Below are positions 15,511 to 19,155 of a stretch of DNA of 19,155 bases, one piece after another. Each line of letters begins with the position of its first letter. Positions within the stretch are counted from its first letter, which is position 1. This DNA is from an uncultured Oscillospiraceae bacterium. GTDB lineage: Bacteria; Bacillota; Clostridia; Oscillospirales; Ruminococcaceae. Where the stretch lies: positions 1-19,155 of the forward strand of contig USBC01000015.1 in NCBI GenBank assembly GCA_900552845.1, in the 5' to 3' direction. The position numbers and the translations under genes are program-made. The notes beneath the pieces were generated by a model, which had not been told where the DNA came from, did not search any database, and saw only the letters and a program-made list of their open reading frames with translations.

Positions 15511-15616
15511 GACTTAGTTTCATCTCGCCTACCGGCGTCGCAAAACCTTACAAAAGGTTTCAGCAGGTACGCCTGCCGGCGGGGCGGCACTTTTGCGCCG
15601 GCAAAAGTGCCCAAAA
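15511..15616. repeat. Dispersed intergenic repeat, copy A
   Basis: Shares ordered blocks with 19028-19134: GACTTAG, CATCTCGCCT, CGGCGTCGCAAA, CGCCTACCGGCG or CGCCTGCCGGCG, GGGG, then a stem around ACTTTTG/CAAAAGT followed by CCCAAAA. In this copy the stem is GGCACTTTTGC (15586-15596) with GCAAAAGTGCC (15601-15611). Confidence 0.7.
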
Positions 15617-15830
15617 CCGGCTTGGGGACACCCCAAGACCCCACGCACCGGAACGCCCGCTCGGAACGGCTATGCCGTCCCGAAGCGTGGGCTAAACGGT
15701 GCTTATAAAGTGTCTGCGACGCATTTTATCGCCTGCCGCGCCGGAGCGCGGAATGGCGAACCACCACCCCTGTCCCCTCCTCAAAGGAGGGGAACTATGG
15801 GGACAGCAGACAAACACTTTTGGGTCTGCT
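15543..15830. repeat. Second run of short palindromes
   Basis: Further stems follow: AAACCTT/AAGGTTT (15543-15560), GCAGG/CCTGC (15563-15576), the 11-bp stem 15586-15611, CTTGGGG/CCCCAAG (15621-15637), an imperfect 10-bp stem 15661-15683, CCCCTCCT/AGGAGGGG (15774-15792) and AGCAGAC/GTCTGCT (15805-15830). None has a proper U-tract. Confidence 0.7.
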
Positions 15831-15853
15831 AAAGTTTGCGCAGAGAGGGACTT

Positions 15854-16147
15854 TTACTTCTCCTCCTCGTCCTCGATGGGCTGAGGGGCTTTTTCGGAAC
15901 GAACAAAGGAAATGATCAGGCAGAGCAGCACCAGGACATTGGCAAAGAGAACGGTCTCGGAATAGACGAACTTGGCGCGAATGATACCGAGAATGACCGC
16001 AATGATCGCCACGACATATAAAAGCCGGCGCACCAAGGCGGAATCCTCACCGCGCTTTTTGACCAGCAGCAGATTGGTGGCAAACAGCAGCACGATGAGC
16101 GCACCGCAGCCATACAGAACATAAACGATGATATCAAGCCAATCCAT
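15854..16147 (-). CDS. Small three-helix membrane protein, unknown
   Basis: A 97-residue protein with three hydrophobic segments (about residues 4-26, 39-57 and 62-80) and an acidic C terminus (PIEDEEEK). No family is recognised. The ATG at 16147 has GGAGGA at good spacing; the longer frame to 16315 runs through promoter DNA and is rejected. It is a single-gene unit with a well-formed sigma-A promoter at 16190-16217, whose -35 element is covered by a TTGC-N6-GCAA dyad. It is thus probably regulated, perhaps by the same factor that sees the similar dyads near 11373-11518. Confidence 0.72.
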   Translation of the reverse strand: MDWLDIIVYVLYGCGALIVLLFATNLLLVKKRGEDSALVRRLLYVVAIIAVILGIIRAKFVYSETVLFANVLVLLCLIISFVRSEKAPQPIEDEEEK

Positions 16148-16189
16148 GGTTTTTATCCTCCATCTTGTAAAAATCGGGGGTCTGATAAC

Positions 16190-16217
16190 ATTATAATGTT
16201 TTGTTGCATTTTTGCAA
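16190..16217 (-). promoter_or_regulatory. Sigma-A promoter of 15854-16147 with operator-like dyads
   Basis: On the minus strand TTGCAA (16212-16217) and TATAAT (16190-16195) are 16 bases apart, with a start point near 16183. The -10 lies in a perfect 14-bp palindrome (AACATTATAATGTT, 16187-16200), and the -35 is within TTGC-N6-GCAA (16204-16217). Confidence 0.72.
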
Positions 16218-16340
16218 ATAATTTGCGTTTCATTTCTGCAACTTGCTGCATTTATGCAACGCCTGTTTTTCGGCAGGTTTCCGAAGATAATTCCTGCTCT
16301 TTGGCACTTTTGCAAGAGGACTTGCGAAAAAGCCGGATCT

Positions 16341-16362
16341 TTTGTTGCGCTTCTGCAACAAA
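16341..16362. promoter_or_regulatory. Perfect TTTGTTGC-N6-GCAACAAA dyad
   Basis: The 8-base arms 16341-16348 and 16355-16362 are exact complements around GCTTCT. This is the most complete example of the dyad seen in the window, about 125 bases upstream of the small membrane gene's promoter. It is a probable protein-binding site. Confidence 0.5.
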
Positions 16363-16454
16363 CTTCTGAAAAACCGGCTTAAATGCAAAAAAACAATCTG
16401 TTTTTTTACGGTCAGTTTTGTTTTTTTTCCTGCTCAAATCAACAAACAAGCGGT

Positions 16455-16656
16455 AAAAACTTTGGCAGAACGACCAAAAGAAAAGCAGCAGAGCCGTCCC
16501 ATAAAGGGAATGCTCCGCTGTCTTTTCCCGATCTTCCGTGTTTTCTCTTAATCTTCCTTTTTCGGTATGCCGCAGCCCGATTGCGACGCGCCGGTGAATC
16601 TCTGCATGAAGACGCGGGAGCAGACCTTTTGCCCAGTCGTTCTTCCCTGCCTTCAT
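16455..16656 (-). ncRNA. Candidate structured RNA of about 200 nt
   Basis: On the minus strand an extended -10 (TGC then TACAAT, 16663-16671) would start an RNA near 16656. The 5' part (16626-16651) pairs with the 3' part (16464-16480) over 4+7+6 base pairs: GGCA/TGCC, GAACGAC/GTCGTTC and CAAAAG/CTTTTG, with bulges of 5 and 4 bases on one side only. A run of T (16455-16459) follows the closing stem. An internal hairpin is AGCGGAGC/GCTCTGCT (16487-16519) with an inner TCCC/GGGA. Size and closed ends are reminiscent of 6S RNA, but I cannot confirm the central-bubble fold. A leader of the gene at 16147 or chance folding remain possible. Confidence 0.35.
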
Positions 16657-16739
16657 GCTTGCATTGTAGCACAGAAATTGTCGAAATTGGAGGAATTTTT
16701 CGTAAAACGCATATACAGTGAGGTTTATGTCATTTTTGC

Positions 16740-16768
16740 TTCCAAAATTCGCCCAAGTGTGATATAAT
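16740..16768 (+). promoter_or_regulatory. Extended -10 promoter of the two-component operon
   Basis: TATAAT (16763-16768) is preceded by TG one base upstream (TGATATAAT), with a weak -35, TTCCAA (16740-16745), at 17 bases. The start point near 16775 leaves a leader of about 28 bases. Confidence 0.7.
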
Positions 16769-16802
16769 TTTACATATACCAAGCGATAAGGGAGGGAACA
16801 AG

Positions 16803-17516
16803 ATGTACCGGATAGCCGTATGCGATGACAACCGCGAGCTGCTGGAGGCTGCCGCTGAGCGCCTGCGGATCTATTTTGAGGGAGAAGAAGTAGTGCTGTC
16901 GCTTTTTGAAACCGGGGAGGCACTGCTGAACAGCGTGCGGGAAAAAGACTGCCTGTACCAGCTGGCGATACTGGATATCGAGCTGGGAGAAATGAACGGC
17001 ATCGAGGTGGGCGACGAGCTGAACCGTCTGCTGCCGGACTGTCAGATCATTTACCTGACGGGGTACCTGGACTATGCGCCGGAGGTTTACAGCACCCGGC
17101 ACACCTACTATGTGTACAAGCCCACCATGGAAAAGCACCTGCCGCTGGCGCTGGAGAAGGCAGTGGCGGCGCTGGAGGCGCTGATACACGGACGACTGGT
17201 GCTGCCGCAGAAGGGCGAACAGCTTGTGCTGGAAAAACAGACGATCCTCTATATGGAGCGGCGGCTGCGTACCACAATCATTCACACCACGAATGGGAAG
17301 ATGACCTCCTCGCTACCGCTGGGCGAGCTGCTGGAGATGATCGGGCTGCCTGCCTTTCTCCGCTGCCACAACAGCTTTGCGGTAAACCTTGACCACGCCG
17401 TGTCATTCCGGCGGGAGAGCTTTTTGATGAAGGGCGGGGCGATTGTTCCCATCAGCAATTCCTATTATGCGGCGGTGCGGGAGCAGTTCCGCAAATATCA
17501 CGACGTTGAACCCTGA
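16803..17516 (+). CDS. LytTR-family response regulator (AgrA/LytR type)
   Basis: A 237-residue cytoplasmic regulator: receiver domain (1-120), then a LytTR DNA-binding domain (about 135-235). The acidic pocket is D8/D9, the phosphoacceptor is D58 (LAILDIEL), the switch Thr is T86 (IYLTGY) and the conserved Lys is K106 (YVYKP). The LytTR part shows GEQLVLEKQTILYMERRLRTTIIHTTNGK and FLRCHNSFAVNL, typical of this beta-rich fold. GGGAGGGAA supports the ATG at 16803. The kinase gene starts 23 bases downstream, so both are one operon. LytTR regulators usually bind imperfect direct repeats and control bacteriocin, quorum-sensing or cell-surface genes. No peptide-signal gene (AgrD/AgrB) is present in the window, so the target is unknown. 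Confidence 0.93.
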   Translation: MYRIAVCDDNRELLEAAAERLRIYFEGEEVVLSLFETGEALLNSVREKDCLYQLAILDIELGEMNGIEVGDELNRLLPDCQIIYLTGYLDYAPEVYSTRHTYYVYKPTMEKHLPLALEKAVAALEALIHGRLVLPQKGEQLVLEKQTILYMERRLRTTIIHTTNGKMTSSLPLGELLEMIGLPAFLRCHNSFAVNLDHAVSFRRESFLMKGGAIVPISNSYYAAVREQFRKYHDVEP

Positions 17517-17539
17517 GAGAGCAGAAAGGAGAGAGAGAC

Positions 17540-18910
17540 ATGACGGCGATTATTCAGTTTTTTACATCGCATTTCTTCGGGAACATGGTATACGGCATCA
17601 TCAATAATCTGGTTGCCTTTATATTTGTTTGGTTTATCCATGCCTTTATCCCCTACAAGCCGAAATACCAAAACCGGAAAAACCTGACCCGCGCAACGCT
17701 GCTGATGTATGTCGGGCTGGTCATCATCAGCTATGTGCGGGAGATCCCCGGCTGTAATGCATTTCACATTTTCTACCCGTTGGTGGCATTGTATTTTGTA
17801 ATTCAGCTCATCTATCTGTTTACCGTATTCGATGGCAGCGTTGCCATGCTGCTTCTGCTGTTCTTTTTGGAAAAGATCATTGAAATACTGGGAATGGCAG
17901 TTTCGGAGGCTCTGTCTGTATGGCTGATCCCCGACTATATGTACTATTACCTTTTGGATAGTGTGCGGGGCGTGTGGTATTTCAATTCCTCTATTGCGGC
18001 GTCGGAGCTGATCCTTTGGGGATTCTGCTGGCTTGTTATTCGGCTGGTAAGATATGTGCAGCGCCGCAATGCGCGCTTGGATATCATGGCGTATATCCTT
18101 ATCCCCGCTTCACAGTTCATTTTGTTCATTATTACAATGGTGCTGTATGCCGATGAAGCGAAAACCGCCGTTTACGACCCCTACGGGGTAGCGGCGCTGG
18201 TGCTGGGCGTTTTGGGCGACCTGGCGCTGTTTGTGACGATAAAGCACATGCGTGAAAATGCCGAGCTGCGTGCGCAGCTGGAAGCCACCAAAATGCAGCA
18301 GAGCTACTACGCACTGCTGGAGGAACAGCAGAAGCAGATCCGTGAGATGCAGCATGATATCAACAACCATATGGCGGTCATTCGCAGTCTGACGGCAAAT
18401 GCCGAGGAGGGCACCGACCTGAAGCAGTACGCCGAGGAGCTGACGGCGCCGAAGCTCCTTCACCTGCACTACTGCCGCAATACGATTCTGAATGCGCTGC
18501 TGGTGAACAAGGCTGCCGACTGCCGTAAGGCGGGCATCGAGGCGGAATTTGATATTCATTTGGCGGCGGGCACCGAAGGCTATGATGACTATGACCTGGT
18601 GGCGCTGGTGAGCAACCTGTTGGATAATGCCATAGAAGCGGCGGGGACGGCGGAAAATAAGCGGCTGGCGCTGACGATGCACCTGGCGGACGGAGCGCTT
18701 TCTATCCTGTGCCGCAACAGCTGCGGAGCGGACGGCACCGGCAGCTATGCAGCCAATCAGGGCAAAATGACCCGCGGCAATGGCAGGGCGATCATCAACC
18801 GGCTGGTGAAAAAGTACAGCGGCGAGCTGGAGCTGCGCCCCGAGGAGGGGAGCTACACCGTTTCGGTAATGCTGTTCGCCCGGGAGAACGCAGTGAAAAA
18901 GGACGCATAA
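17540..18910 (+). CDS. GHKL sensor histidine kinase (AgrC-like)
   Basis: A 456-residue sensor kinase partner of the LytTR regulator. Residues 1-235 contain about six or seven membrane segments. A coiled linker (238-270) leads to the phosphoacceptor H272 in MQHDINNHMAVI, as in the AgrC/HPK10 class. The ATPase N-box is LVSNLLDNAIEAA (357-368; N359 and N363). The G-box region, TRGNGRAIINRLVKKYSG (411-428), has NGRAI where GxGL is usual, so nucleotide binding could be altered. AAAGGAGAG stands upstream of the ATG at 17540, and a terminator follows the stop. The membrane domain probably senses a peptide or envelope signal; no cognate signal gene is adjacent. Confidence 0.9.
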   Translation: MTAIIQFFTSHFFGNMVYGIINNLVAFIFVWFIHAFIPYKPKYQNRKNLTRATLLMYVGLVIISYVREIPGCNAFHIFYPLVALYFVIQLIYLFTVFDGSVAMLLLLFFLEKIIEILGMAVSEALSVWLIPDYMYYYLLDSVRGVWYFNSSIAASELILWGFCWLVIRLVRYVQRRNARLDIMAYILIPASQFILFIITMVLYADEAKTAVYDPYGVAALVLGVLGDLALFVTIKHMRENAELRAQLEATKMQQSYYALLEEQQKQIREMQHDINNHMAVIRSLTANAEEGTDLKQYAEELTAPKLLHLHYCRNTILNALLVNKAADCRKAGIEAEFDIHLAAGTEGYDDYDLVALVSNLLDNAIEAAGTAENKRLALTMHLADGALSILCRNSCGADGTGSYAANQGKMTRGNGRAIINRLVKKYSGELELRPEEGSYTVSVMLFARENAVKKDA

Positions 18911-18922
18911 GGCAGATATTCA

Positions 18923-18952
18923 GAAAGGCTCCGGAAGGGGCTTTTCTTTTTT
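18923..18952 (+). terminator. Intrinsic terminator after the sensor kinase
   Basis: GAAAGGCTCC (18923-18932) pairs with GGGGCTTTTC (18937-18946), allowing two G-U pairs, over a GGAA loop. A run of six T follows. Confidence 0.85.
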
Positions 18953-19027
18953 GGGGGGAGGTGTCTGAGGGCGGGATTTTTCTCGGCAAATTTATCTCCC
19001 GCACCCTCTCACCGCGACCCGTTCTAT

Positions 19028-19134
19028 GACTTAGACCCATCTCGCCTGACGGCGTCGCAAAGTTTTGATTACGCCTTAGTATCTCCGCCTACCGGCGGGG
19101 TGGTACTTTTGACCCGCCAAAAGTACCCAAAAGC
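19028..19134. repeat. Dispersed intergenic repeat, copy B
   Basis: This is the second copy of the element at 15511-15616, with the same order of conserved blocks. Its terminal stem is GGTACTTTTG (19102-19111) with CAAAAGTACC (19118-19127) around ACCCGC. The stem pairs compensate relative to copy A (GGCAC/GTGCC against GGTAC/GTACC), showing that the fold is kept while the sequence drifts. Confidence 0.72.
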
Positions 19135-19155
19135 GTTTTAGGGCTGCTGCCCTAA

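Larger units (their letters stand above)
15234..15853. other. Gene-free palindrome-rich spacer
   Basis: These 620 bases hold no credible gene. They contain a dense series of short perfect inverted repeats (15286-15453 and 15543-15830) and one copy of a dispersed repeat (15511-15616). The open frames in it read through palindromes and lack ribosome sites. Confidence 0.7.
16148..16802. other. Long intergenic region with two promoters and a possible RNA
   Basis: This 655-base gap holds the promoter and dyads of the small membrane gene (16187-16362), an AT-rich stretch, a GC-richer segment that folds (16455-16656) and the promoter of the two-component genes (16740-16768). Several overlapping minus-strand frames in 16252-16923 have no ribosome site and are treated as non-coding. 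Confidence 0.6.

Noticed and set aside
15127..15708. 193-residue plus-strand frame through the palindrome array
   Set aside because: It starts inside the previous gene, reads through the terminator and repeats, and has no domain.
15286..15830. CRISPR array
   Set aside because: The palindromes all differ in sequence and spacing; there is no constant direct repeat and no cas gene.
16252..16923. 223-residue minus-strand frame, with an inner ATG near 16656
   Set aside because: No ribosome site at either start, no recognisable domain, and it overlaps the response regulator and its promoter. The segment folds as RNA instead, though a leaderless gene cannot be fully excluded.

Overview
The window looks like chromosomal DNA of an anaerobic, GC-rich member of the Clostridia, probably a gut Oscillospiraceae/Ruminococcaceae-type butyrate producer. 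This is inferred from AGGAGG-type ribosome sites, LytTR/GHKL signalling, oxygen-sensitive Fe-S enzymes and palindrome-rich intergenic DNA. No rRNA, tRNA, CRISPR, phage or IS gene is visible.

Positions 12-11048, all on the minus strand, form a long catabolic gene train. In transcription order it encodes: a multi-spanning permease (11048-9516); 4-hydroxybutyrate dehydrogenase (9332-8220); 4-hydroxybutyryl-CoA dehydratase AbfD (8162-6711); a NifU-type Fe-S scaffold (6580-6290); an unrecognised 88-residue Cys-rich protein (6293-6027); 4-hydroxybutyrate CoA-transferase (6023-4722); a GntP-type permease (4503-3202); a crotonase (3185-2415); a second, 3-oxoacid/propionate-type CoA-transferase (2400-853); and an EFR1-type flavodoxin/ferredoxin protein (839-12). 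The first enzymes perform succinate semialdehyde -> 4-hydroxybutyrate -> 4-hydroxybutyryl-CoA -> crotonyl-CoA. The GntP/crotonase/CoA-transferase block could bring a second hydroxyacid, for example 3-hydroxybutyrate, to the same intermediate. Succinate semialdehyde dehydrogenase and butyryl-CoA dehydrogenase are not in the window. Three hairpin-rich spacers cut the train into blocks, with long perfect inverted repeats but no U-tract.

Upstream lies a PAS-AAA+-Fis regulator (12959-11520) that resembles sigma-54 activators but lacks the GAFTGA loop. The promoter in front of the catabolic train (11209-11237) is a near-consensus sigma-A promoter, and I found no sigma-54 promoter. The pair fits an activator that works without sigma-54. 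TTGC-N6-GCAA dyads occur in this control region and again over the promoter of a small membrane-protein gene near 16200.

The rest (13162-18910) holds membrane proteins of unknown function (13162-13887 minus; 14191-14841 and 14843-15169 plus; 15854-16147 minus), a possible structured RNA (16455-16656 minus), and a LytTR response regulator with a GHKL sensor kinase (16803-18910 plus). The gap 15234-15853 is an array of about a dozen small palindromes, and part of it recurs at 19028-19134.
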